The position numbers were made by a program, and so were the translations under genes. A stretch of DNA of 64,000 nucleotides from Hydrangea macrophylla. Its lineage: Eukaryota; Streptophyta; Magnoliopsida; Cornales; Hydrangeaceae. Location of the stretch: the NCBI GenBank assembly GCA_033977485.1, contig CM066993.1:28386001-28450000 (forward strand), written 5' to 3'. Below, piece after piece: positions 47,170-58,779 of the stretch; positions within the stretch are counted from its first letter, which is position 1; each line of letters begins with the position of its first letter. Below the pieces are notes generated by a model. It was not told the DNA's origin, made no database searches, and saw nothing but the letters and a program-made list of their open reading frames with translations.

Positions 47170-48062
47170 TGTAATACCCTGTATTTTCAATAATTATTTA
47201 TACACATAAATTCTATATACTTCCCTTGACAATTCATGAAGTTTCACCTTCGACCGATCGAACTACTTTCGAGCGATTGAGCATTTCTAAAGTTCAAGCG
47301 ATCGAACACTGTTCGAGCGATCGAAACCCTGCCGACATAAATTTAATATTTGGTCCCCACTTCAATCAATCAAACTTTCTTCAATCGATCTAACCTGACC
47401 GATCTGCTCTCGAGCGATCGACCAACCTTCGATCGATCAAACTTGTAATCATTTGAATTCTCAAGTTTCCCGCAAAACCAGCCACCTGCACCCCATCTCT
47501 CCCTATGTATACATTGTGCTCGTGTGATTGTGAGGGTTGGCTGAACTTAGAGAGCTTAGAGAGAAAATTGTATGCTTGTGTTTATATATTATACACATAC
47601 CTCCATATATATATACATACACTTATATAGATATATATATACTATCAAGAAGAGAGAGAGGAGCAGAAGCTGAAGAAGAAGAAGAGAAAAGAGAAGGAGA
47701 CAGAGAAAGACAGAAGAGACTGAGGCAGAGAAGAGAGAGAGGAGACTCCATTAAAGCTTAAGGTTGGAAAACTTGCCAAACGCGCCCTAACGTATTATGG
47801 AGGTTCACTGTAGAACCTGTAGAAGATGAAGTTCGACCGATCGAACAACACTGAGTCTCAATCGATTGAAATGACTTCAATCGATCGAGACCACTTTTAC
47901 TTCGTTCGATCAAGAATTTCGATCAATCGAGAATTTCGATCGATCGAGAATCCTTCAATCGATCGAACATCACTTTCCTTCGAGCGATTGAGATGACTTC
48001 AATCGATCATACCTGGCAGAATATGTATATGTTCCTTAAGTTTATAATTCATAATGCGTAGT
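47170..48062 (+). mobile_element. 5' LTR of second Tekay element, first part
   Basis: Starts TGTAATACCCTGTATTTTC; presumed left TSD TTTTG (47165-47169). Contains CGATCGATCGA word clusters, a microsatellite-like TATA region (about 47585-47640) and a purine-rich leader (47650-47745). Continues at 50651; total LTR about 2.06 kb. Confidence 0.85.
47248..48010. repeat. CGATCGATCGA word clusters in the LTR
   Basis: Block 1 (47248-47445): GACCGATCGAACTAC, TTCGAGCGATTGAGC, TTCAAGCGATCGAAC and similar. Block 2 (47835-48010): TTCGACCGATCGAAC, TTCAATCGATCGAGACC and similar. The palindrome TCGATCGA is the core. The same word recurs in the unrelated copia LTR at 58780-58935. Confidence 0.85.
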
Positions 48063-48353
48063 TGTCACGCCCCGACGTAGCATAATACAGGAAAGCATTT
48101 AATTTCCTTTATGGACTCGTAGGTCATTACAAGTGAGTATGACCAATTGTCCCTGCACAAAATAACTTAACAGCATTTCTAAAAGAAAGGATACTAATAC
48201 ACATAAGCTCTGAAATTAAAACTTACTAATTATTACATAAGTCCTGGTCTTAGGCACAAAAGCCCTTATTCAAATATCTAAAACTAGTTTATTACAACCC
48301 GAAATTAAAAGACATAGGAAATATAAAGCAGCCTCCTGGAAAGTCGCCTGCCT

Positions 48354-48437
48354 CTAACTAGCATAGTCGAAGTACCCTGGCTGCTCCTGACCCTGAAAAT
48401 CTGGACATACAGTCCAGGACGCATCAACGCCGTCAGC
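48354..48437 (-). CDS. LTR micro-ORF ending GYFDYAS-stop
   Basis: The frame ADGVDASWTVCPDF.. to QPGYFDYAS-TAG is 27 residues long and starts directly after a TAA (TAAGCTGACGG). It begins 10 bases after the acceptor-like AG. The ADG start matches 51342 and 8483. There is no ATG in frame, so it would need to be joined to an upstream exon or start at a non-ATG codon. Function unknown. Confidence 0.4.
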   Translation of the reverse strand, partial: ADGVDASWTVCPDFQGQEQPGYFDYAS

Positions 48438-48667
48438 TTATGCAAGCTGGTGAGCAAAATAAACAAGTGCTCGCAATGTATATATAAGCATATAAGCAAC
48501 GGTGCAATTTAACTTTAAAAATCAATAGATTCAAGGTTCCAATTCCAACATAAGTCACGGGGGAATATAGTAAGCAATAAATATGCAACCGTGCATGAAC
48601 AATGTAACATCTAATCTTTCTGACTCTTTTCTCTCAACCAAAAATCGACTCAACCAAACCGTTACCT

Positions 48668-49120
48668 CAGATACCAAGAATAATATTCGATCAATATCCA
48701 AAACAGCACACCATACCATCGCTTCAGATACCAGGAATAATATCCGATCGATATCTAAGCCGCACTCAATACCATCATTTCGGATACCATGAATAATATC
48801 CGATCGATATCCGAAACAAGCGCCCTAGATACCAGGAATAATATCCGATCGATATCTAAGCCGTAACTCAATACCATCGCTTCGGATACCAGGAATAATA
48901 ACCGATCGATATCCGAAACGAGCGTCCTAGATACCAGGAATAATATCCGATCAATATCTAAGCCGTGACTCAATACCATCATTTCGGATACCAGGAATAA
49001 TATCCGATCGATATCCGAAACAAGCGCCCTAGATACCAGGAATAATATCCGATCGATATCTAAGCCGTAACTCAACACTGTCGCCTCCAATACCAGGAAT
49101 AATATCCGATCGATATTGAG
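48668..49120 (-). repeat. Dimeric tandem array with CCGATCGATATC
   Basis: Nine copies of 'GATACCAGGAATAATATCCG' plus ATCGATATC spaced alternately about 47 and 55 bp, i.e. a ~102-bp dimer. Sub-types A (followed by TAAGCCG) and B (followed by CGAAAC) alternate. The frame at 49156-48755 is a by-product. Confidence 0.88.
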
Positions 49121-49409
49121 GTCGCACACCAGACCGCCACTCTTTACTCTTTTCACGCTTTCTCACACACATGCATGTTGACACAACCTCGACCCTAATA
49201 TGTATGTCAATGTTCACAGTTTGCAGTAACAGTTATTTATCTCAAAAGCTGAATATTCGTTCAACATAAATCTTAGTTTGAAACGTTCTTACAAGTCCAA
49301 TTTCTAACAGTGAGCCTTCAAAATAGTATATTTGTCAAACAGTTCTTTAAAAACTTTCAAAACCTTTTCCAAACAGTCGCTTATATAAAAATACAGAAAC
49401 TGCTCAAAT

Positions 49410-49590
49410 TGCCTGGTCGCGCGAGCGGGTCGCGCGCGCGAAGGGGGAGAACGGGTCGCGCGAGCAGTCCGAGCGAGCGAATGGGCAGCGGGTGTCGCGC
49501 GAGCTAGTCGCGCGCGCGAAGGGGTAAAATGGTTCGCGTGAGCGGGCAGCGCAAGCGAGCCTCGCGCGAGCGGGTCGCGCGCGCGAGTTC
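49410..49590. repeat. CGCGCGAGCG word cluster in the minus-strand solo LTR
   Basis: Variants of GGTCGCGCGAGCGGGTCGCG and 'CGCGCGCGCGAAGGGG' in AT-rich surroundings. Same word type as 10930 and 19480, but different spacing. Confidence 0.85.
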
Positions 49591-50650
49591 TTGCAGTTTC
49601 ATCATCTTCCTCGTTTTCCCCTGTTTCTGGTCTTAAACTGAAATTACACCCATTTTCAGATTCTATTTCAAACATGTAGTGCAATATATGGATCTCTTCA
49701 GTTTTCCGCGTAGATTAAGAATACGCAATCCATTTATACGATTACGGATTATATCTCTAGATATTCGCGATTAAAGTAAGGGTGTCAAAACTTTAAATCA
49801 ACCGTTCGTCGCGATATGGATGAATTACTCCGTAGGATTCGAACCATAGCCTATTGGGACTAAGATCTTCCATAATCAATTCACGGAATTGATTTTGGTT
49901 GAGTTTTGTAAAACTCCAATTCAAAGCCTTCAATGGTGTATCTATATATATATATACCCATATACACACCTATATATGCTGAAATACACGTATATAAACA
50001 TGGCGAGTGAGTTTATAATACTCACTGAGGTGATTACACAGAGAATTTTGAGACCGATAATATCCGCCGTCGATTCCGTCGTTTGAGAATTTTCTCCTCC
50101 GTTCTTGATTTGATCTTGAGATATATATAGCTATGTATGTATGTGTGTATATGTAAATATATATTGTATGCGTGTGAGTGATCTTGAGAGAGCAAGAGAG
50201 TGATTGAGAGAATTGAGAGATGCAGAGAGTTTGAGAGACTGTGAAAGAGAATGAGAGAGATGAGAGACACTGATACACACATATATATATATATATATAA
50301 CGTATGTGTTTTGGGCTCCAAGAAAGGAGAAGATTTCTTCCGGTGTGGTTGAGCTCACGTGCTCCCACACCCCAAACGCGGTATAGGCACAGATTTAAAA
50401 CATGAACTGGTATTTTCCGGTTGAAAATAAAAATACAGAAAATAATATTAGCGTAGGAATAAATTCCGGATTGTACAAAAATATAGATATCGATTTTGAA
50501 ACCACAGAAAATATTTTTTTCTGTATTTTTATGGAAATTACAGTTTGACCCCAGATATATATTACAAAGAGAAATTAAATCAAATACTCATGGAAATGAA
50601 ATGCAGTATTTATTTATTAATGAAAATAAAATACAGGGTGTTACAGTAGT

Positions 50651-51815
50651 TGTTTAATCGTTGTTTCATGTTCTATTATGCGATATTATGGATTACGGAG
50701 GTAATGGGATGCGATAATGAGATTGAGACAACATGATGAGTAACGTAGTCAGGTTCGGAACGTTAATAACATACGACACGATAACGAGATAAGGTTTGAG
50801 TTATGATGGTAGGTGACATTGGTTAATCCTGGTGTTTAAATCAGTAGGGTATTGGTGACCGTCAGTACAAGTATGTTAGTATCATGAGTCGGTCGTGAAC
50901 ACATCTACGTGGGACGTGAGCGTTATGTATTATGCTAGCAAGAAGTACTGATGCATATGAATTATGAACGGACGATACTCGCAAGCGTTCTTAACAGCAG
51001 TAAACAGTAAGAGTTCTTAAAGTGGTGAACAAGAGTATTGGTATGTCCATAGACTAGTCGTTTTATGCTGAGCGATGTATAGTGTTCGCAAGAGTTCTTA
51101 AAAGCGGTAAACAGTAAGAGTTCTTAAAAGTGGTGAACAAGAGCACTAGTATGTCGTGATGATATAATCAGTTGGGACTATTATAGTTAGTCTTAGAGTT
51201 TGAAGATGATGAGAATCGGTTAATGATGTCTCAGAATGAAAGAGGAAAATATAATATTAATATCATTGCGATATATTGTGCAAGACGGATGATTATGTTA
51301 TTTCTATGAGACTGTGTTAGTTCTTACTTAGCTTTCAGTAAGCTGACGGCCTTTATTGCCTGGACATTCCCCGTCCAGACTACCCTGTCCCTAACAATGC
51401 AAGTGTTGGAACTTACGGTGATGGCTACTACCCAGAATTGGATTATCTAGAGGGTGGCCCTATTGATGCCGGTTATGCTGGAGAAAAATGTTATGCTGAT
51501 GACTATCCTTACGCCAGTTGAAGACCTGAAGATAGTCACAGCTAGTGTTTATATTTCTGTTATTTCTATTGAACTTATTAGTTTACGGGTACTTGGGCAT
51601 ATGTTGTCTCCAAATCTGTTGTGATCCTAAGGACCACTATGATGTTTGTAATAGTGATACTGCTTTTATATTTCAGTTGATTTCGTTACTGTTCCTGTTT
51701 GTCTTGTGGACTAGTACTGTGTGGTATGGATAATTAGTGACTTTCACTTGTCATTCCCTATGGACCCAAAAAGGAAATTTATTTTTCTCTATTTTTGCTG
51801 CTTCGGGGTGTGACA
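50651..51815 (+). mobile_element. 5' LTR of second Tekay element, second part
   Basis: Resumes after the solo LTR and ends CTTCGGGGTGTGACA. About 50985-51140 holds repeats of 'AAGAGTTCTTAAA' and 'GGTGAACAAGAG'. Then acceptor-like TTACTTAGCTTTCAG (ending 51338), micro-ORF and tail with CCTATGGACCCAAAAAGGAA. Confidence 0.88.
51342..51521 (+). CDS. LTR micro-ORF ending DYPYAS-stop, intact 59 codons
   Basis: Single open frame from ADGLYCLDIPRPDYPVP through NNASVGTYGDGYYPELDY to CYADDYPYAS-TGA. The remnant LTR at 8483 keeps most of these residues, with many differences at third positions by eye. Rich in Tyr, Asp, Gly and Pro. It starts right after a TAA and an acceptor-like AG; no ATG in frame. 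Confidence 0.45.
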   Translation, partial: ADGLYCLDIPRPDYPVPNNASVGTYGDGYYPELDYLEGGPIDAGYAGEKCYADDYPYAS

Positions 51816-51822
51816 GGATTTT

Positions 51823-51834
51823 TGGTATTAGAGC
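51823..51834 (+). other. PBS, initiator tRNA-Met type
   Basis: TGGTATTAGAGC, 8 bases (GGATTTT plus one) after the LTR end, with the same T-for-C change as in the 9587 element. Confidence 0.75.
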
Positions 51835-51964
51835 TTCAGGATGTTATACTGTCGTTCACTAATGGTTCCACACCATCTGGTCCTAGTATTTGAGATTCCT
51901 GAGATGAGATATGATAAGATAAGTTCGTCCTTCTGACGATAGTTAGTTTTCTTTGCAGGTTAGT

Positions 51965-52443
51965 ATGGATCCAGATTTCCACCTGCTCGTAAATGACTCT
52001 TTTGGCAGACATATTTTTCATGGCGATACTGTGGAGCCATCCATACCGGAGATTTACCAGAGCCACATTCGCCAGACTGCTAGTCGTTATTTGGAGGAGA
52101 GGATGTGGACTTCTCTCTATGTTGTGGGCACGACACACCCGACAGAGATACATATGGATGTATATCACTACGCTATGACTCGAGTGGCCATATATCAGGA
52201 GATCGCTAGATTGATCCAGAATAAGCCAAAGGTAGATGCGATTGAGTTGTGAGCTATTTTAGCAGGGCATGTTCCACCAGAGCCTGTAGTTGCACCAACA
52301 CTTGTAGCCCCACCATCACCGGTACCCATTGTACCAGTTCCGGAGCCTGAGCTGATTCAAGGAGATGAGGACCTAGAGCCATAGGATGAGCATCCTGATG
52401 AGGATATTGATGAGGATGGAGAGGAGGAGCATATAGAGGATGA
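51965..52443 (+). pseudogene. Leader ORF of second Tekay element, first part
   Basis: Starts ATGGATCCAGATTTC (MDPDFHLLVNDSFG). Stops at about 52250 (TGA) and 52382 (TAG). A Pro/Val-rich stretch (VAPPSPVPIVPVPEPE) is followed by an acidic run (DEDIDEDGEEEHIEDD). Cut by the solo LTR at 52444; continues at 56742 in the same frame. Confidence 0.6.
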
Positions 52444-53299
52444 TGTCACGGCCCGGAGTAAGCCAAAAATAGGGAAAATAAAAATTTTCCTTTATGGGTC
52501 CGTAGACACGTGACTAGTTTGTTAAACGTCCTGTCCTTGTAACTCCGCACCATGCAATCATAAGGGAAATACTAGAGCATAAGCATGACCTAAACTTATC
52601 AGAGTATAAAAACAGTAGCGGAAATTAAACAAGAGTTACAATAACTTCAATCCTAATACAATGGGCCATACTAAGCAATTTACATAAGCTTAAAAACTTG
52701 AGAAACTGTCTATCAGATTTTGGGCAAGGCTTTATTCTCCTTGGCTCCAACAGCACTGCATCCTGAACTCTTCTATCTATCTCCAAACCTGCAACACTCT
52801 GGGCATACGAATGCCCAGGGCGTAACATGCCGTCAGCCTTGGAACAAGGCTGAGTGAGAGTCTCAACCGCACAATAATCAATAATTACAAAACATCTCTC
52901 GACTCACGTCATAGTTTAGTATCTTAAGATATGGTTAATCTCTTATCAAAAGACGCATTCTCACCACGGACATAGCAGAGGTCTCAACAAGACAGGTAGG
53001 CAGGTAAACATAACATCATAGAATACATTCTCCTTATTATATCCTTGTGCGTGCAACTGCATGACCAATGCGACTCACTCCCAACTCTTACTTTTAAAAC
53101 AGACACTTTTCAAAACCATTTCATTTTAAAACCAAAACTTTCCAAAACCAAATCATTTCGAACCAAACCCTTCTTTTTTTTTTTTGCTTATCAATTCAAT
53201 CTCATCATTCACCTTCTCTTTCTCATCCACTTGACAACATGCGGTATATCAAGGATGATAACATGCTATAACAGCCGATTCATACTTATTCCCTTGATA

Positions 53300-53530
53300 G
53301 GCCGCCGGACGTCTTCACGGCGCACACTACCTGTAAACAATGAAACTGGCACATGGGACGTCTTCAACCATGTGTATACTCTCACCGGTCATCTACACGG
53401 TTGAGAAGTATATTAGAGCACTAGCCGGACGTCTTCAACGATACATGGGATGTCTTCAACCACGTATGCGCATCACCAGACGTCTTCAACAGCGAGAGGC
53501 GCGCTAGGAACCCTAACCGTTCATGTCCAC
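53300..53530. repeat. GACGTCTTCA repeats
   Basis: At least five copies of GACGTCTTCA (one as GATGTCTTCA) spaced 20-70 bp. GACGTC is a perfect palindrome. Confidence 0.75.
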
Positions 53531-54932
53531 CCGGCTCGTCAGCCGTTGATCCATCGGATCTAGAAATCACATCTCTTTCACATTTACATATCTCATCTTA
53601 TTCACATTTTCATCAAACACCTCTCTTTCTTATACAATGCATGCTAACACATGTCATGAAATGCAAGTGAGTCCACTACCGATGCCCATATGCAAAACCA
53701 CTTTCATTCTCTTTATTATTAACATAGCAGGCGTTATCTAATCCAGTTAACAACCATCGTAAAATGTGCATTTAACCGTTAGCAGCAGAAACATAACATA
53801 TAAAACATGGATCACATAACATGGATTTGATACCAATAATCATATAGATAAAACCCTTAACATGCTCACGTATGCGATAGCACTACCATAACATGCTTTG
53901 CATAGTCTTATAATTATTGGAACACATGTAGCATCATAAATCAGCATATTACTTATACAAAACATCATACAGGTAGCTTTAAATCATCTTATATTAATCT
54001 TATTAGGATTAGAGTCAGGTTAGGAAACTCACATTGAGTCACCGATCCTCGAAAAGCAGATAATCGTCAAGTTCTACAACAATAAACGGAATAAACAACA
54101 ATAATGCATGAGTACAACTATAGGGGCAAAATGGTAATTTTACCAAATAAGGTTATAAACCTCAAGGTAGTGATCTACGTGTCATTCTAAGTCCAACGCC
54201 ATTGACTAGACTCAAATCGGAGTCCGTCGCATTTTACGAGGTAATATGTAGGGCTTATTGCACTAATGCGGGCGGGGCCCTAAAAGACAGGCTGTATTTT
54301 TGACCGTGTCAAAAGGTCACTAAACTTTAATGAAAAGTTCTAGACATTATTCTAAGACTCTGGGAACTGACCGCGTAATTTTCGGAGTCCTACATTATTT
54401 ATTATGAATTATTGAAGGTAATAAATACTTTAAAATACCCGAAAATGGATTTAAATACAAAAATATACCTATAATGGAAAATCAGTACTTGGAAGTATTT
54501 TTATTAAATACTAGATATTAAAATACACTACCAGTAATTATCTCATAATTTTCGGAGCTCGTTTGGTATTTTTAATAATTAATATACTCATAAAATAGCT
54601 CCTTAATAATTATTAAAAATACTAGACTATAATATTATAACTTTATAATTTACATTATATAATAAAATAGTCCCAGGGTCATTACCCTAATTTTCTAGAA
54701 TTTATAAATATATATAGGTATTTAAATACTATTTAAATACCTTTAAAACTATTTATATTATACTTATAAATTACCATATAATTAATAATTATATTATTAC
54801 CATATTATAATTATACTTAGTATATTAAGAAGATTATATAATAATATTCCATAAAGTTAATGTACTAATAATACATTTTAATACATTTATAATAATTAAA
54901 ATTATTTAAAATCTATTAATACTAATAATATC

Positions 54933-54966
<34 letters not shown>

Positions 54967-54980
54967 TTATAATAATAATT

Positions 54981-55495
54981 GACAGACCCGACGGGTCAAC
55001 CCGAACCGACCCGGTCTAAATGAACTATCCATTTATACTCCCAGAGAAACCCAAACGCGTGACCCGCTGGGTCAGACCCGACCCAACAAAACCTAAACGG
55101 GCTACCCTGATACAAACTCACGCAAACCTAACCCGAGAACCCATTCGGGTTGAACCAGCCCGAACTCGAGACCCATACTCACTTACTAACTGACCCAACC
55201 CAACTACCCTTACCCGAACCTGACCCAAACCCATTCCTACTCACAACACAGCCCAACCCGTTGACCCGTACCTGAACCAAGCTTGACCTAAACCCTAATC
55301 CATCTACAGACTCATCACGACCTGGACCAAATACCCAAGCCCGCCCCGCAATCAGAACGACGCCGTTCCACTAAAAAAAACCCACGGGTTTTTAAAACCC
55401 GATCCAAGCCTAGGCCCTTACCCACTTATACATACAGACTGACCCGCACCCAGACCCGACCCTAACCCGATTGTTATAACCCGAAACCCAAACGG
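54981..55495. repeat. GACCCG / CGGGTC word cluster
   Basis: Very high density of ACCCGA, GACCCG, CCCAACC and the complement CGGGTC or CGGGTT in about 500 bp, e.g. GACCCGACGGGTCAACCCGA. Same style as the other word clusters but a different word. Confidence 0.75.
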
Positions 55496-56741
55496 GTTTC
55501 TTCTTCTTCTCCGGCGATCCCGACGCTGCCGGTGACCCGCGATTCGCCGGAAAACTCTCTCTCCTCATAGCTCACTCATTCTTCCACAGAAATCAATGAA
55601 ACCAATGGCAAAATGATCGATTCTCTCTCCTCTATCACATTCTTTGAGCACTGACCCTAGTTATCTCATTTGTTGTACGAACCATGAGATTATTCTTTTA
55701 GACATTAAAAGAATAATGGCCTGCATGCATGCCTAAACCTATACCAAATCAAGAACTGTTCTAAGGGGGTGTCCTTGGGACCATGGGGGTCACAATGGTG
55801 CAATAAAAAGGGGCTTTGGTTATGGTTTCAAAATCAAGCTCCATTATGGAACTTTAATGGTTGCCGAAACTCACAGAGAACCTTAGGCTCTGTTTGGCGG
55901 TATGCATGCGATCCTAAGAGTGTCTAAGTGACATGCATGTGCCCAGAAATAAAAATGGGGTGTATGGTTTACCTCAGGGGGTCTCGGTTCCTCTCTAACT
56001 CCTCTTATCAACTTCTTCTTCCTCCTTCTTCTCCGTTCTGCTTCTCCTTCTTCTTCTGAGCATGGGTGTGTGTGTGATACACTATGAGACAGAGATGGGG
56101 GTGTTGTGTGTATACAAAATGTATGGGTGTATGGTGTTTACGGGTATAAGTGTGGGGGGGAAAATAATCAATCCTCTCAAGCTCTCTCTCTCATTTTCTC
56201 TATGTAGCAGTCCATTTGGACAGCTTGTGGGATGTGAGTTGCTGAATAGCAGGGGTTAAATGAAGGGGAGTGAGTGCCTTATACAGAGGGAGGGGTGAGG
56301 GAAATTTGGTTGTGTGTGGTTTGAACATTACAAGGCATACATGTATGTGTGTGTGTGTGTGTGTCTCCAAGGGTAGATTATGGGAGCACAAGGTGGTAGT
56401 GGTGTGGGTCCCACTCTGGGGTTGTGCATAGGGATGTGCACCTGAGTCCCAAAGTATGCACAAGACTATGAAAGTGAACACATATAGAAGAAGATGCATG
56501 TACAGGGCTGTGTAGAGGCTTAAGTTCAAGTCTGTCTATGAATTCTTAATGGAACCTAAAACGTTGAGATTATGACTTATTTAAATAGGCACTAGATTCG
56601 AATCAAGCCGTCAAGACGATTACTAAGGATCCTGATAAGGATTCCTAACTACGGTCATCCTAATGGACCTGTGCTATGGTGACGTCACTATTCTTATATT
56701 CCTACGTGGAATTTCTAGCAAATTCTGGGTGCTACAGATGA

Positions 56742-57275
56742 GGACCCAGTAAAGGAGGAGCCTGCAGACGATGACGATGATGATGTGTCAGAGGATGACC
56801 CGGAGGAGCCATCGTATATACTTGAAGATGATCTTGAGCCAGAGGATCCCGAGGCCGTTGAGGCGGATATAGTAGTAGAGGAGGATGTTTTTGATGAGGA
56901 AATAGTTGTACCAGAGGCACCCGTTATGCTCCATTTACCAGCCAGACCTATTATGCATATGACAGCCGTGGCCGTTATGGCAGTAGGATGGATAGCTGAG
57001 GTGGTAGCTCAGTCAGCTGGTTTTATTATGGGGGAGGCTACGATAGCAGGAGCTCTTGATATAGCTGATGGATTCACCGTAGTAGCAGTTGATGTCGCCA
57101 ACCAGGCAATAGCAGACGTGATGGAGGACACTAATACAGAGATAGTAGAGGATTGAGATATAGGAGTGGTAGTCGGAGATCTTGCTGCTCCAGTTGAGGG
57201 TGACCCACTAGAGGAGATGGATATCGATTCAAAGGATGAGGTACCACCAGCAGGATCAGACGCTGACGATTTTTG
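56742..57275 (+). pseudogene. Leader ORF of second Tekay element, second part
   Basis: Continues in frame after the solo LTR with an acidic stretch (DDDDDDVSEDDPEEPS), then a Val/Ala/Ile-rich part (MTAVAVMAVGWIAEVVAQSA), a stop at about 57154 and an end at DADDF-TGA (57273-57275). No known domain. Confidence 0.55.
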
Positions 57276-57666
57276 AGTCAGGATCTGCAGAGTTTAGTTT
57301 TGTTAGTTTTATATCAGGACATGTTGTCCACATATTTTGGGAGCTTGAGAGGTAGCTATTAACCATAGCTTTGTTATAGATATTACCAGTAGTAGTAGTA
57401 TTGTAAATAGCTGACCTTAGCACTATATTTTGCTTTTGTCCCACGTGGTACATGATATGATTAATGTGTTCTCCATGGTACATCTTCTGATATATATATA
57501 TATATACGAGCATTACTTTTGATATTGAATGTATGTTTGATTTTTTAATGCGTTGTTTAGTAGAACTGTTAGTTCTTGCTGCTTCTAGTTCAATCTTGAT
57601 TTCATTTCTACGAGAAGACTTTAAGCTAATCAGTGGGTCTCTTGTAGGCGACACTCGTTATCATTA
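57276..57666 (+). other. Spacer between leader ORF and gag
   Basis: AT-rich, with an AT repeat near 57490. CTTGTAG just before the gag ATG is a possible splice acceptor. Confidence 0.4.
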
Positions 57667-57769
57667 TGGTTAGACCAAGGAATCAAGTACGATTAGGAGC
57701 CCCTATCCCGGAGGGAATGGATCCAACGGGAGTTTTTGAAGCCTTGATGCAAAGGATGGAGCATGTGGG
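57667..57769 (+). pseudogene. gag N-terminus of second Tekay element, interrupted
   Basis: MVRPRNQVRLGAPIPEGMDP then TGVFEALMQRMEHV, aligned with MAGRPRRDRNLIEGAPEAAD of the 9587 element. The copia insertion cuts it after about 34 codons. Confidence 0.8.
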
Positions 57770-58779
57770 TGTTGGGTTTGTGCCCTCAAACCATTACTTT
57801 ATGTATGAGACATTGACATTTTGATATATGGATATCAGCTTTACATTTCACTATTTATGTTTCTTTCATGAGATGATTGTTAATCCTTAAGTATTATAGT
57901 AAGTAATTCGTGTGTGTATGAGATACATACAAGTGAGAAACGGATTAGTATTCTTTGACACTTAGAATTTGTCACAGTGGATGATGAGACTGGATATCTC
58001 ATTAGACTTACACTATAGCGTGATTAACTGCCATTGGATGGAATGATGAATCTTAATCACTAGAGTATAACTCTTAGTTAATATGCTAGTGCTTATAGTG
58101 CATTGACAGACCTGAGCTGTCCTATTGACACTCAAGATTGTCAAACAATCAATAGGAACTCATAACTTGTATAAGGTACGTGTTCTAAATCTTGAGACGA
58201 TTATGAATACAGACTGTGGATATGGCTGCTTTGACTTACCAATCAGTGAGGTCTATAGAAGATCAACACTTGGGTATCTTGGGTATGTCATGTTCATATG
58301 GTTGTGAACATATATTGTCAAGGTAGAATCTACCCTCTGATTCAGAGTAAGAATTCCATTTAGAATGTCACGAAGTTGATTACTGAGAACTGCAGTCTTG
58401 TTGATAAGAAGTTATCAACATGTTTGGTAATCATGAGCGGTGAATGAGACTCAAGGAATATAAGAAGTAATCATGATTCAGGTTGACAGTAACTGTTTAT
58501 CCGACTACTTGAATATGATTACGAATGCTGATGGTAGAGGGATATTAGTATACCATACAAGTCTAGTTACCGCTTCAGATATGTTCTTTTGCATTAGAGT
58601 TTAGTTATCATTTTATAGTGGAGTAAATGTAAACTGATTAGTTGGTTAGTTTGCTGATCAAAGAGTTTGGTCATGGGAATTAACAACTGATCTGAGCCAA
58701 CAATAAAGAGCCTAGGAGGTCCCACTCTTAGCTCCGCTAGGATGCTTGGAAAGGCACAAGTGGATCTTGTCATGACAGG

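Larger units (their letters stand above)
48063..50645 (-). mobile_element. Solo LTR (Tekay-type, related to the 9587 family), minus strand
   Basis: On plus it runs TGTCACGCCCCGACGTAGC to ATACAGGGTGTTACA, flanked by GTAGT at 48058-48062 and 50646-50650. On the minus strand it shows the same modules: TATA-like and purine leader (50320-50165), donor-like CA|GTGAGTATT at 50025 with AAACTCAC, CGCGCGAGCG cluster (49590-49410), tandem repeats (49120-48668), acceptor-like CTCACCAG ending 48447, micro-ORF, tail. Similar U3 and U5 phrases show kinship with the 9587 LTR, but with much divergence. Confidence 0.93.
52444..56736 (-). mobile_element. 4.3-kb solo LTR, minus strand
   Basis: On plus it runs TGTCACGGCCCGGAGTAAGC to AATTCTGGGTGCTACA, flanked by GATGA at 52439-52443 and 56737-56741. 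On the minus strand: TATTTAAATAAG near 56580, a leader, a GACCCG/CGGGTC-rich block (55490-54980), an AT-rich block with TAA repeats (54960-54500), GACGTCTTCA repeats (53530-53300), acceptor-like CTCACTCAG (about 52850), then GGCTGACGGCATG and a hairpin CCTGGGCATTCGTATGCCCAG. No Tyr-x-Tyr-Ala ending was found here. It is long for a solo LTR; a further nested insertion was looked for but not seen. Confidence 0.88.
47170..57769 (+). mobile_element. Second Tekay-type element (5' LTR, leader ORF, gag start), heavily nested
   Basis: 5' LTR 47170-51815 (split), PBS at 51823, leader ORF from 51965, gag start at 57667. It is interrupted by solo LTRs at 48063 and 52444 and by a copia element at 57770. 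Its pol and 3' LTR lie right of the window. Confidence 0.88.

Noticed and set aside
48755..49156. 133-codon repetitive ORF on the minus strand
   Set aside because: It follows the tandem dimer inside the solo LTR; no start context or domain.
52625..52828. Minus-strand frame MLRPGHSYAQSV.. in the 4.3-kb solo LTR as a member of the Tyr-x-Tyr-Ala micro-ORF set
   Set aside because: The start resembles the 12168 frame (MRPGHS), but no Tyr-x-Tyr-Ala ending was found, so it was not counted.
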